Of a DNA stretch of 64,000 nucleotides, positions 1 to 11,308 are shown piece after piece (the first letter of the stretch is position 1; each line of letters opens with the position of its first letter). The position numbers were made by a program, and so were the translations under genes. The stretch comes from Castor canadensis (Eukaryota > Chordata > Mammalia > Rodentia > Castoridae), in NCBI RefSeq assembly GCF_047511655.1, contig NC_133389.1, positions 157,433,973 through 157,497,972 on the forward strand. The letters run 5' to 3'. Under the pieces are notes generated by a model. It was given only the letters and a program-made list of their open reading frames with translations. It was not told where the DNA came from and ran no database searches.

Positions 1-121
1 GAGATGGATAAACAAGTTAAGAAAACAAACACACCTAAAATTGTATGAACTAAAATGTTAACTGTGCTTGTTTCCATAGGAAGTAGGATTAGGAGTAGTT
101 TTTATTGTTTTTCTTTCTTTT

Positions 122-172
122 TTATTTCAGTACTGTAGTTTGAACTTGGCCTAATGCTTGCTAGGCAGACAT
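122..172 (-). mobile_element. ID-type SINE fragment
   Basis: TTCAGTACTGTAGTTTGAAC and TAATGCTTGCTAGGCAGAC are the reverse of the ID-like arm. Truncated. Confidence 0.5.
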
Positions 173-267
173 GCAGACACTTTATTCTTTCCTTTATTAC
201 TTTCCCTTCTCAATATTTTGAGGGATAAAAATATTTTACTTTAAGTTCAGAACAAAAAGTAATTCCA

Positions 268-460
268 GCCAACTCCCAGTGGCTCACACCTATAATCCTA
301 GCTACTCAGGAGGCAGAGATCAGGAGGATCAAGGTTTGAAGCCAGCCCAAACTAGAGAGTCTATCTCAAGAAAATCCTTCACAAAAAAGGGCTGGTGGAG
401 TGACTCAAGGTGTAGGCCCTAAGTTCAAACTCCAGTACTGCCAAAAAAAAAAAAAAAAAA
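268..460 (+). mobile_element. Dimeric SINE (B1-like arm plus ID/tRNA-like arm)
   Basis: The left arm, GGCTCACACCTATAATCCTA then CTACTCAGGAGGCAGAGATC, is 7SL/B1-like. The right arm, GGGCTGGTGGAGTGACTCAA to GTTCAAACTCCAGTACTG, carries tRNA-like box A and box B. It ends in an 18-base A tail. Confidence 0.85.
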
Positions 461-938
461 TCTGTTGCATATCATTAAAAAATATAATGCTTAGGTGTCA
501 AATATACCACAAATATAATTTTGAAATTTTAATTTCAGTGAGCATAACATCAAACATCTTTTTAGGTTATCACTTCATAAATAATCCTTTGGAAAACGTC
601 AAAGTATTCATTAAGTTTAAATGCTATACTTTATTCCTCTATTATTGGAAAACTGGCAATTTCCATTTGTTTTATTATTATGACTTATCTGAATGAATAA
701 TTCATGCATAACAGGTTTTCCATGTGTAGAATTGTTTCTAAGGACAAATTCCTAGTAGTGGACTTCCTGGGTCAAAAGTAAGTTCACATTTCTTCCTCTG
801 CTGCCTTTGACATTCATTATCACACAGGACTAATGAAGTGTAAAAGTCTGCAAAAATTGGCACCATCAAATTGCTTCCCCCTCCTCTGCCCTGCAAAGGT
901 GGTGGACTTCATTGATGATAAGGGAATTAAAAAGGTGT
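461..938. other. No gene seen left of the full-length L1
   Basis: AT-rich unique-looking sequence between the SINE at 268 and the L1 target duplication. I recognise no exon or regulatory block. Confidence 0.5.
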
Positions 939-1454
939 CAAGAATGAAATTTCTTTTTTTTTTTTTTTCATTTTTCTTTTATTATTCATATGTGCATACA
1001 AGGCTTGGTTCATTTCTCCCCCCCTGCCCCCACCCCCTCCCTTACCACCCACTCCACCCCCTCCCGCTCCCCCCCCTCAATACCCAGCAGAAACTATTTT
1101 GCCCTTATCTCTAATTTTGTTGTAGAGAGAGTATAAGCAATAATAGGAAGGAACAAGGGGTTTTGCTGGTTGAGATAAGGATAGCTATACAGGGCATTGA
1201 CTCACATTGATTTCCTGTGCGTGGGTGTTACCTTCTAGGTTAATTCTTTTTGAACTAACCTTTTCTCTAGTACCTGTTCCCCTTTTCCTATTGGCCTCAG
1301 TTGCTTTAAGGTATCTGCTTTAGTTTCTCTGCGTTAAGGGCAACAAATGCTAGCTAGTTTTTTAGGTGTCTTACCTATCCTCACCCCTCCCTTGTGTGCT
1401 CTCACTTTTATCATGTGCTCATAGTCCAATCCCCTTGTTGTGTTTGCCCTTGAT

Positions 1455-4400
1455 CTAATGTCCACATATGAGGGAGAACATACGATTTTTGGTCTTTTGG
1501 GCCAGGCTAACCTCACTCAGAATGATGTTCTCCAATTCCATCCATTTACCAGTGAATGATAACATTTCGTTCTTCTTCATGGCTGCATAAAATTCCATTG
1601 TGTATAGATACCACATTTTCTTAATCCATTCGTCAGTGCTGGGGCATCTTGGCTGTTTCCATAACTTGGCTATTGTGAATAGTGCCGCAATAAACATGGA
1701 TGTGCAGGTGCCTCTGGAGTAACAGTCTTTTGGGTATATCCTCAAGAGTGGTATTGCTGGATCAAATGGTAGATCGATGTCCAGCTTTTTAAGTAGCCTC
1801 CAAATTTTTTTCCAGAGTGGTTGTACTAGTCTACATTCCCACCAACAGTGTAAGAGGGTTCCTTTTTCCCCGCATCTTCGCCAACACCTGTTGTTGGTGG
1901 TGTTGCTGATGATGGCTATTCTAACAGGGGTGAGGTGGAATCTTAGTGTGGTTTTAATTTGCATTTCCTTTATTGCTAGAGATGGTGAGCATTTTTTCAT
2001 GTGTTTTCTGGCCATTTGAATTTCTTCTTTTGAGAAAGTTCTGTTTAGTTCACATGCCCATTTCTTTATTGGTTCATTAGTTTTGGGAGAATTTAGTTTT
2101 TTAAGTTCCCTGTATATTCTGGTTATCAGTCCTTTGTCTGATGTGTAGTTGGCAAATATTTTCTCCCACTCTGTGGGTGTTCTCTTCAGTTTAGAGACCA
2201 TTTCTTTTGATGAACAGAAGCTTTTTAGTTTTATGAGGTCCCATTTATCTATGTTATCTCTTAGTTGCTTTGCTGCTGGGGTTTCATTGAGAAAGTTCTT
2301 ACCTATACCTACTAACTCCAGAGTATTTCCTACTCTTTCTTGTATCAACTTAAGAGTTTGGGGTCTGATATTAAGATCCTTGATCCATTTTGAGTTAATC
2401 TTGGTATAGGGTGATATACATGGATCTAGTTTCAGTTTTTTGCGGACTGCTAACCAGTTTTCCCAGCAGTTTTTGTTGAAGAGGCTGCTATTTCTCCATC
2501 GTATATTTTTAGCTCCTTTGTCAAAGATAAGTTGCTCATAGTTGTGTGGCTTCATATCTGGATCCTCTATTCTGTTCCACTGGTCTTCATGTCTGTTTTT
2601 GTGCCAGTACCATGCTGTTTTTATTGTTATTGCTTTGTAATATAGCTTGAAGTCAGGTATTGTGATACCTCCTGCATTGTTCTTTTGACTGAGTATTGCC
2701 TTGGCTATTTGTGGCCTCTTGTGTTTCCATATAAATTTCACAGTAGATTTTTCAATCTCTTTAATGAATGTCATTGGAATTTTGATGGGAATTGCATTAA
2801 ACATGTAGATTACTTTGGGGAGTATCGACATTTTTACTATGTTGATTCTACCAATCCATGAGTATGGGAGATCTCTCCACTTTCTATAGTCTTCCTCAAT
2901 CTCTTTCTTCAGAAGTGTATAGTTTTCCTTGTAGAGGTCTTTCACATCTTTTGTTAGGTTTACACCTAGGTATTTGATTTTTTTTGAGGCTATTGTAAAT
3001 GGAATTGTTTTCATACATTCTTTTTCCGTTTGCTCATTGTTAGTGTATAGAAATGCTAATGATTTTTCTATGTTGATTTTATATCCTGCTACCTTGCTAT
3101 AGCTATTGATGATGTCTAGAAGCTTCTGAGTAGAGTTTTTTGGGTCTTTAAGGTATAGGATCATGTCGTCTGCAAATAGGGATATTTTGACAGTTTCTTT
3201 ACCTATTTGTATTCCTTTTATTCCTTCTTCTTGCCTAATTGCTCTGGCTAGGAATTCCAGTACTATGTTGAATAGGAGTGGAGATAGTGGGCATCCTTGT
3301 CTGGTTCCTGATTTTAGAGGGAATGGTTTTAATTTTTCTCCGTTAAGTATAATGCTGGCTGTAGGTTTGTCATATATAGCTCTTATAATGTTGAGGAACT
3401 TTCCTTCTATTCCTAGTTTTCTTAGAGCTTTTATCATGAAATGATGTTGGATCTTATCAAAGGCTTTTTCTGCATCTATTGAGATGATCAAGTGGTTTTT
3501 GTCTTTGCTTCTGTTAATGTGGTTTATTATGTTTATTGATTTTCGTATGTTGAACCACCCCTGCATCCCTGGGATGAAGCCTACCTGGTCGTGGTGAATA
3601 ATCTTTTTGATGTGTTGCTGAATTCGATTTGCCATTATTTTGTTGAGGATTTTTGCATCAATGTTCATTAAGGAGATTGGCCTATAGTTCTCCTTTTTGG
3701 AGGTGTCTTTGCCTGGTTTTGGGATAAGTGTAATAGTGGCTTCATAAAATGTGTTTGGCAGTTTTCCTTCCCTTTCTATTTCATGGAACAGTTTAAGGAG
3801 GGTTGGTATCAGTTCTTCTTTAAAGGTCTGATAGAATTCAGCAGAGAATCCATCAGGTCCTGGACTTTTCTTTTTGGGGAGACTCTTGATTGCTGCTTCA
3901 ATTTCATTTTGTGTTATAGGTGTATTCAGGTGATTAATTTCCTCTTGGTTCAGTTTTGGATGATCATATGTATCTAGAAATCTGTCCATTTCTTTTAGAT
4001 TTTCAAATTTATTTGAATATAGGTTCTCAAAGTAGTCTCTGATGATTTCCTGGACTTCCATGGTGTTTGTTGTTATCTCCCCTTTTGCATTCCTAATTCT
4101 ACTAATTTGGGTTTTTTCTCTCCTCATTTTAGTCAGGTTTGCCAGGGGTCTATCGATCTTGTTTATTTTTTCAAAGAACCAACTTTTTGTTTCATTAATT
4201 CTTTGTATGGTTTTTTTGGTTTCTATTTCGTTGATTTCAGCTCTTATTTTTATTATTTCTCTCCTTCTATTTGTTTTGGGATTTGCTTGTTCTTGTTTTT
4301 TTAGAAGTTTGAGATGTATCATTAGGTCATTGATTTGGGATCTTTCAATCTTTTTAATATATGCACTCATGGCTATAAACTTTCCTCTCAAGACTGCCTT

Positions 4401-5273
4401 AGCTGTGTCCCATAGGTTCCGGTAGGTTGTGTTTTCATTTTCATTGACTTCCAGGAACTTTTTAATTTCCTCTTTTATTGCATCGATGATCCATTCTTCA
4501 TTAAGTAATGAGTTATTTAGTTTCCAGCTGTTTGCATGTTTTTTGTCTTTACTTTTGTTGTTGAGTTCTACTTTTACTGCATTGTGGTCAGATAGTATGC
4601 ATGGTATTATTTCTATTTTCTTATATTTGCTGAGGCTTGCTTTGTGCCCTAGGATATGATCTATTTTGGAGAAGGTTCCATGGGCTGCTGAGAAGAATGT
4701 ATATTGTGTAGAGGTTGGATGAAATGTTCTGTAGACATCTACTAGGTCCACTTGATCTATTGCATACTTTAGATCTTAGATTTCTTTATTGAGTTTTTGT
4801 TTGGATGACCTATCTATTGATGATAATGGAGTGTTAAAGTCTCCCACAACCACTGTGTTGGCGTTTATATATGCTTTTAGGTCTTTCAGGGTATGTTTGA
4901 TGAAATTAGGTGCATTGACATTGGGTGCGTACAGATTGATGATTATTATTTCCTTTTGGTCTATTTCCCCTTTTATTAGTATGGAATGTCCTTCTTTATC
5001 TCGTTTGATCAATGTAGGTTTGAAGTCTACTTTGTCAGAGATAAGTATTGCTACTCCTGCTTGTTTTCGGGGGCCATTGGCTTGGTAAATCTTCTTCCAG
5101 CCTTTCATCCTAAGCATATGCTTATTTCTGTCGGTGAGATGAGTCTCCTGTAAGCAACAAATTGTTGGATCTTCTTTTTTAATCCATTTTGTCAAACGGT
5201 GTCTTTTGATGGGTGAATTAAGTCCATTAACATTAAGTGTTAGTACTGATAGGTATGTGGTGATTCCTGCCAT
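1455..5273 (-). pseudogene. L1 ORF2 endonuclease/reverse transcriptase with one internal stop
   Basis: One frame of 1273 codons from MAGITTYLSVLTLNVNGLN to [10 protein letters not shown], close to the length of human ORF2p. The endonuclease residues are present: N14, E43 (CLQETHL), D145 and N147 (VVVGDFNTP), and SDHNAV. The reverse transcriptase has the FADDMILYL catalytic motif and [15 protein letters not shown]. The C-terminal Cys/His knuckle is [15 protein letters not shown]. Codon 166 (4776-4778) is TAA where relatives have Gln, so a single C-to-T change would explain it. The rest of the frame shows no other stop. Two long open parts result, of 165 and about 1107 codons. Confidence 0.93.
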
Positions 5274-5322
5274 TTAGTTATCTTAGTTGTTTGAAGGTTT
5301 GATTGTGTGTACCTAACTGATG

Positions 5323-6525
5323 TTACTCTCTACTGTCTTGCTTTTTCTTATCCTGTGGTTTGGTGCTGCCTGCCTTTTCATGGTTAAGTTGGGTGTCACT
5401 TTCTGTGTGCAGGATCCCTTGCAGAATCTTTTGTAATGGTGGCTTTGTGGTCACATATTGTTTTAGTTTCTGCTTATCATGGAAGACTTTTATTGCTCCA
5501 TCTATTTTGAATGATAGCTTTGCTGGGTAGAGTATCCTGGGGTTGAAGTTATTTTCATTCAGTGCCCGGAAGATCTCACCCCACGCTCTTCTTGCTTTTA
5601 ATGTTTCTGTTGAGAAGTCTGCTGTGATTTTGATGGGTTTACCTTTGTATGTTACTTGTTTTTTCTCTCTTACAGCCTTCAATATTCTTTCCTTAGTTTC
5701 TGAACTTGTTGTTTTAATGATGATATGTCGTGGAGTAGTTCTATTTTGATCTGGTCTGTTTGGTGTCCTGGAGGCCTCTTGCATCTGTATGGGAATATCT
5801 TTCTCTAGATTTGGGAAATTTTCCGTTATTATTTTGTTGAATATATTACGCATTCCCTTCGCTTGCACCTCTTCTCCTTCTTCGATGCCCATGATTCTCA
5901 AGTTTGGTCTTTTGATGGAGTCAGTGAGTTCTTGCATTTTCTTTTCACAGGTCTTGAGTTGTTTAATTAATAGTTCTTCAGTTTTTCCTTTAATTACCAT
6001 TTCATCTTCAAGTTCTGAGATTCTGTCTTCTGTTTGTTCTATTCTGCTGGATTGGCCTTCCGTTTTGTTTTGCAGTTCTGTTTCGTTCTTTTTTCTGAGG
6101 TTTTCCATATCCTGGCTGTTTTCTTCTTTATTGTTGTCTATTTTTGTCCTGAGTTCATTTATCCATTTATTCATTGTGTGCTCTCTTTCACTTTGGTGTT
6201 TATACAGTGCTTCTATGGTTTCCTTTATTTCTTCTTTTGCTTTTTCAAATTCTCTATTTTTATTGTCTTGGAATTTCTTGAGTGTCTCCTGTACATTTTG
6301 GTTGACCCTATCCAGTATCATCTCTATAAAATTCTCATTGAGTACTTGTAGTATGTCTTCTTTTAAATTATTCTTGTAGGCTTCATTGGGTCCTTTGGCA
6401 TAGTTTATCTTCATTTTGTTGGAGTCTGGATCTGAGTTTCTGTTCTCTTCATTCCCCTCTGGTTCCTGTACTAATTTTTTGCTGTGGGGAAACTGGTTTC
6501 CTTGTTTTTTCTGTCTTCCTGTCAT
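5323..6525 (-). CDS. L1 ORF1 protein (RNA-binding chaperone), intact
   Basis: 400 residues from ATG at 6523-6525 (MTGRQKKQGNQFPHSKK). The frame is open further upstream, but this Met starts the basic N-terminus typical of L1 ORF1p. A long Glu/Lys-rich coiled-coil (about residues 65-215, e.g. EDRISELEDEMVIKGKTEEL) drives trimerisation in the family. It is followed by an RRM-like part (RPNLRIMGIEEGEE) and a C-terminal domain (ARRAWGEIFRALNENNFNPR, ILYPAKLSF). ORF1p coats L1 RNA in the cytoplasmic particle. No stop or frameshift is seen. Confidence 0.93.
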   Translation of the reverse strand: MTGRQKKQGNQFPHSKKLVQEPEGNEENRNSDPDSNKMKINYAKGPNEAYKNNLKEDILQVLNENFIEMILDRVNQNVQETLKKFQDNKNREFEKAKEEIKETIEALYKHQSEREHTMNKWINELRTKIDNNKEENSQDMENLRKKNETELQNKTEGQSSRIEQTEDRISELEDEMVIKGKTEELLIKQLKTCEKKMQELTDSIKRPNLRIMGIEEGEEVQAKGMRNIFNKIITENFPNLEKDIPIQMQEASRTPNRPDQNRTTPRHIIIKTTSSETKERILKAVREKKQVTYKGKPIKITADFSTETLKARRAWGEIFRALNENNFNPRILYPAKLSFKIDGAIKVFHDKQKLKQYVTTKPPLQKILQGILHTESDTQLNHEKAGSTKPQDKKKQDSRE

Positions 6526-8149
6526 TGTCCTTGGTGTTGTTACTGTCCCTGTACTGTGTGTAATTAAGTATTTTCTGGCTTGTAATAATAACAATGGTAA
6601 TATTGAGAATGGAAGAGTGAGCTGAGATGGAAAGCAAGAAGTTAAAGAAAAGGGGAAAACAAATATACAGACAAGAGGGAGAAAGCAGAACAAGGTATCA
6701 GACAAGAGAGTTTCAAAGGTATAAACAGGGAGTGTTAGTGTACTAATTGACAGTAAGCTGAACAGACAATAGAGAGACAGAGAGAGGATTGAAAATCAAA
6801 GATAAAAAAAATAAAAAATAAGTATATGAAAGAAATATCTATATATAAAAATGAATTAAAATAAAATGGAAAATAGCAAATTAAAAAAAAAAAAACCAAA
6901 ATACTTCCAAGTTTATATGCAATGCAATTTCAGTCTTAATAATTTGGATGTCCATCTCAATCTCCAGTCCTGGAGTTGGTGCCTCAGATGTTGTTCTGTA
7001 GTTGTCTCATCAAAGGGGATGCATAAAGTAGAACAAAACTACACTCACACACACACAGAAGAAAAAAAAAAAAAAAAAGCCCCACCAAGTGTCCCCAGTT
7101 CAAATGCAATACAGTTTCAGTAAGTTTTTCAGCTTGCAGGTGTAATTCGGTTGTTCTCTCATCAAAGGTAGGGAGAAAAAGAAAAAAAAGCGTCTGGAGG
7201 CAGTTCTGAGAGTGGTATCTGCAACTGTGGCTTGCCTGCCTGCTGCTCTCAGCCTGTAGCTGGCGGCGTTATTTATGCAGATCTCTGGGGTGAGCTAGCA
7301 CTCACCTGGTCCCACAGGCTTTGTTTGCTCAGAGTTCTCCTGTGCGGGGGCCTCTGCTACAGGCTTTCCCCTTTCCAAGCACTGGGAAAGGTGACACTGC
7401 CCCGCGTTGTCAGGCCTGCGTGTTTATTTACAGTTCACGTGGGAAGTGGGTCTTCCCTCCTCTCACAAGCGTCCCCGCTCCTGGTTGCTGGGCACGCCCC
7501 GCTCCCACCAGAGCCTCTCCGGCCCCCTGGCTTATTTATTTACAGTCCCGGGAAGGCTTCCCTTCCCCCAATCTTCAGCGCTCAGGGCGCCCCACCCTCT
7601 TTCCAGCGTGTCTTAACTGTTCTTATTGCCTATTACTCAGTTTCTCTTTTTTCCCCGGGTGGAGGTCAGTCTGTCCAGGGGGCTATGCTGCTCTGGCCCA
7701 GGCTTGTCTGTGGGGTACCGCGGTACCGCGAAGCTCACCTGGTCCGCGTCTTCCCACGCCGTATGGGCGCCGGCCACTGGCGGCCCGGGGGCCCTCCTCG
7801 GTTCTCCGTTTAACGTGAAGTGGAGATTCTCTGCGCCGGCTGGAGATGTGGAGGGGTCAAAGTTATGCCTTTTCTCGGTGATTATGCCTGCAAAGTGTGT
7901 CTCCAGCGTCTCTCCAAGATTTCACTATAGGAGGGTCGCTTTCTGCTTCCTACCTCTAGCCGCCATCTTGGAATTCCAAGAATGAAATTTCTTGTAGTCA
8001 TCTTACTTCATAATGACAAATAAAATAATAATATAATTAGTATCTTGCATTTTTTTCTATTGATACCTTTGTCCCTTTTGACATCTTCTCTTTATTTCCC
8101 TTTATTTACTTCATTCTGATTTCCTTATACCACCAAGGCTTATACTCAA

Positions 8150-8650
8150 GAGCCCGACAGTGCTTTAAGGTTCTCTTTAGTCCTGGGTATTTGGGCCCTG
8201 GGCACAATTGTACTGTCGGCAAAGATTGTTCTTGGCTGTGGAGAGCAGACAGGTATATCACATAAGCTGTGGGTTTGAGTTTGGCACAGCCCCTAATTGC
8301 AGAAGGGAGTATAGTTATGTCTAATAAATTGCACGCTTAAGTTGGCACAGCCTCAGCTGCAGAAGTGGGCAAGATGTAGTACAGCTGTTTTTTTCCTAAG
8401 ATATTTACTTCAGAGAGAAGCACTCACAGGTTCCTCCTGTTCCCAAGAATTACAATGTCACGCCCTCTCCCCCATGAACGGCCTCTCCACCTTGTTTTGC
8501 TACTGTATATAATAAACTCACTGGAGGTGGAGAGGGCTGGTGTATCTCCATCCGAGCACCCAGCCTACCTGGCCCCAGCTTTATGCATGTGTGGTCTCCT
8601 GTTTGTTGTCCTTTTTGGCATTTCCTGTCACCCCCAGTTAGGTTTATAGG
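8150..8650 (+). mobile_element. Possible solo LTR of an ERV2/ERVK-like element (fossil)
   Basis: LTR-like layout on the plus strand: a TATATAATAAA signal near 8507, then a run ending GTGGTCTCCTGTTTGTTGTC, which resembles the R/U5 part of rodent ERVK-class LTRs. There is no internal retroviral sequence beside it. The exact ends and target duplications could not be fixed, so it is at best a solo LTR of moderate age. Confidence 0.35.
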
Positions 8651-9799
8651 ACAAGTTCATGTGGGACACGAGACTTGGTGCTTTCCATCACTAACTTTTT
8701 CTGTAAATAGCCTCAGTTGCAGCCCACAGCTATCCCATGGTTACTAGCAATACCAGCTTCAGGATGACACACATGCTGGGAAGTGGGGGAGACAGACAAA
8801 ACATAGGTCCTGATGACAGTGTTCACCTGCTGGGTCAACCATCCCTAAACCCTGTGCTATTCCAGGATTTCCTGTCACCCGAAATAATCAGTTTCCATAT
8901 TGCTTGTCTATTTAATAGGAAAGTTGCTGCTACTTTCAGTTGAAAGCAGTTTAATTGGTTCAGCTCTAGTTTTGGCTGTGGAATTAGGGTAAATTTGGAC
9001 CAGGCTTTGGCGAACTGGAGGATGAGCAGCTCACCAGCGAGAGGATGAGGAAGAATAATCCAGAAAAGATGTGAGCAAGCACAAAGAGATGTGGAAGTAT
9101 TTGGTGTGTGTGAGAACTTGATAAGATGGGCAAAAGGACAACTGGTGTCAGATTGATAGGAGATGAAGTGGACAGGTTGGGCCATGTTTTCAAAGGATTT
9201 AGACTTATGCACAGTGAGAAATATCAAACGTTTTCAATAGGGGAAATACTATGATCAGATGGGTCTCCAAGCACTTGCATAGTCCTTCTTCTTCCTAGCA
9301 ATGAAAGCACAAGACAGCAAAAGGTAAGAGAAACAAGAGGTAGGAAAAGAGCAAATTTAAGGGATTAAAGTGTCTTACCTATAACCTTATATATAATACG
9401 GTAACATACATATGTACATTGTTTATGTGTAAGATTATATAAATATATACACATATAAGTTTATGTGTTGTGAGTGTGTGCATATACACAGAAACAGAAT
9501 GAAGCTTTGGACTATCCAATGTATTTAATTTGATTTGTGATTGACTGTTTGCTAAGACTCCCTGCTAAGAAAGAATCTGTAAGCTAGTGCTGTTATTATT
9601 TTGACAAGAATCTTCCTGTTTCCCTAAGAGAAAAATCATAGTGGAAACGATTTTTGAGCTATGATTCTGGATTCTGATGCCACATTTATTATTGACCATG
9701 TGACAATAGAGTAAAACTTCATTTACCTTGCATAAAAAGAATTTTGTTAGCTAGATGATCCTTAGATCTAAACTATCTTAAACATCTTATTATTTTATT
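8651..9799. other. Intergenic, nothing recognised
   Basis: No exon-like frame. A TATAT/ACATAT-rich patch lies at 9390-9490. Confidence 0.5.
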
Positions 9800-10300
9800 A
9801 CTATATTGTTCTTGTTTTTTATTCTATTTTTTTATTGTGCTGGGGGTACATTGTGGCATTTACAAAAGTTCTTACAATATATCATACTTGAATTCACCCC
9901 TTTCATTATTCTCCTTTATCTCCCCTCCCCCCATTCCTGGAATAGATTCAACAGGTCTCATTTTTCCATTTACATACATGTGTACACAGTATTTGCACTA
10001 TATTCACCCTCCTAAACCCTTTCCCTACATCCTCCCCCACCACTGGTACCACCCCTCTAGATAGGACCTGTTCTGTCCTCTCATTCTGCGATTTTGCAAA
10101 AGAAAAAAAGACATTTTTTTGTTTGTTTAAGATAGCTACACAAGGAGTTTCCTTGTGACATTTCCATGTATATATGTATTATAACCCAAATTGATTAATC
10201 TCCTCTATTTTTCTTCTTTCTACCTTAGTCCCCTTCTTATCATGGATTATATTGTTCTGTGACAGCTACTTTCCCTCTCTCCCTGTCTCTCTCCCTCCTT
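9800..10300 (-). mobile_element. Older L1 3'-UTR fragment
   Basis: Reverse-complement relative of the 15.6-15.95 kb L1 tail. Shared landmarks are the TTAAGATAGCTACACAAGGAG and ATTTCCATGTATATATG blocks. The segment from 9830 (TGTGGCATTTAC) resembles the very 3' end, which also recurs at about 51700. Confidence 0.65.
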
Positions 10301-11070
10301 CCATTTCCTTTTTCTTTCTTTCTTTTTTTCAATTTTTTGTCTTCCAATTAGGTATCTCGATGAGACTCTGAAGTTTTAAGTAATCCCCAGGAAAATTTGC
10401 CTATACTCTACTTCAGCTTGAAGTGTGTGTTGAATTGCAGATTAACAGAAAACCCACTTACAGTGGCTTGGACAAATGTGGGTTTACTTTGCTCCTCTTA
10501 CAAGAAGTCCAAAGGTAAAAGGTTGCTAGCATTGGCTCAGAGCCTTGACCCATCAAGGACATACTTTCCATACTTCACGTCTTGGTGTGAGATGACTGAA
10601 ATAGGAGGGAATTATGCCTCTAGAAGCATCTGTCTTTTTCATTGGGAAGACAGATTTTTCTATCAGTATATCCCTTTAGTTATAGCCAGAGCAGTGTCAT
10701 GTGGTCACCTCTGCAGTAAGGGAACCTGATAGATTTGCCATCTCAACTTTTGCATACAATTTTAAGTGACTCAGAAGTTTTCTGAAGCCCTTTCTGTTGC
10801 CCAGGTTCAGAATCCCTGATTTCAAAAGTGGATCATGATGCCTGAACCTTAGCTTTTAGATTGTCACTCCTCAGAGAAAACCAAACAGATTTCTAATAAT
10901 CTGGTTATTTAAAGACCAAGCAAGTGAGATAATGCATTATGAAAATGTTTTGTAGACAGCAAAATTCTCTTAATATGAAGGGGTATGTCTACTGTGAGAT
11001 GTGTTACCCATGGGTCACACATCTTAGTTTGTGCTTGCATTGTGTGCGTGTAAATTAAACAATAAGTGAG
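10301..11070. other. Intergenic downstream of CRYGD, nothing recognised
   Basis: A pyrimidine-rich stretch at 10262-10330 gives way to unassigned sequence. The 110-codon frame at 10397-10729 has no family features. Confidence 0.45.
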
Positions 11071-11157
11071 GGTGGTGGGGTGAGCCTGTGATCCCAGCAC
11101 TTGGAAGCCTGAAACAGGAGGATTGCAGAGTTGGTGACCAGCCTGGGCCTGTCTTAA
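11071..11157 (+). mobile_element. B1-like SINE fragment
   Basis: GTGAGCCTGTGATCCCAGCA, GAAACAGGAGGATTGCAGAG and CCAGCCTGGGCCTGTCTTA follow the B1 order. It is followed by an AC repeat. Confidence 0.7.
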
Positions 11158-11195
11158 ATAACTAAATAATTAATAAGTAACAGGTAGGACAAAAG

Positions 11196-11197
<2 letters not shown>

Positions 11198-11226
<29 letters not shown>
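11198..11226. repeat. (AC)n microsatellite
   Basis: About 14 AC units just downstream of the CRYGD polyA region and directly after a B1-like fragment. Confidence 0.95.
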
Positions 11227-11231
<5 letters not shown>

Positions 11232-11265
11232 AAGCAAATCAGTGCCAGGAACACACAGAAAATAT

Positions 11266-11271
11266 TTTATT
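11266..11271 (-). terminator. CRYGD polyadenylation signal AATAAA
   Basis: AATAAA on the minus strand, 38 bases past the stop codon. It is followed by a TGTGTGTTCCTGGCACT stretch that fits a GU-rich downstream element. The same stretch follows the signals of CRYGB and CRYGA. Confidence 0.8.
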
Positions 11272-11308
11272 AGCTTCCAGATTGAGAAACGATAAAGGAG
11301 AACATATT

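Larger units (their letters stand above)
956..7976 (-). mobile_element. Full-length L1 LINE retrotransposon, nearly coding-competent
   Basis: The element is flanked by a perfect 17-bp duplication CAAGAATGAAATTTCTT at 939-955 and 7977-7993. Its 3' end is the T-run at 956-968 (polyA on the minus strand). Its 5' end begins AAGATGGCGGCTAGAGG, carrying a YY1-type motif (GCCGCCATCTTGG at 7959-7971 on the plus strand) like the start of human L1. The order on the minus strand is a GC-rich 5' UTR (about 7976-6526), ORF1 (6525-5323), a 49-bp spacer, ORF2 (5273-1455) and a 3' UTR. The length of 7.0 kb, the perfect duplication and the open ORF1 indicate a recent insertion. Its only visible coding defect is one stop codon in ORF2. 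Confidence 0.97.

Noticed and set aside
7232-7985. Long plus-strand frames in the GC-rich stretch at 7.2-8.0 kb
   Set aside because: They lie antisense in the L1 5' UTR and have no recognisable protein features.
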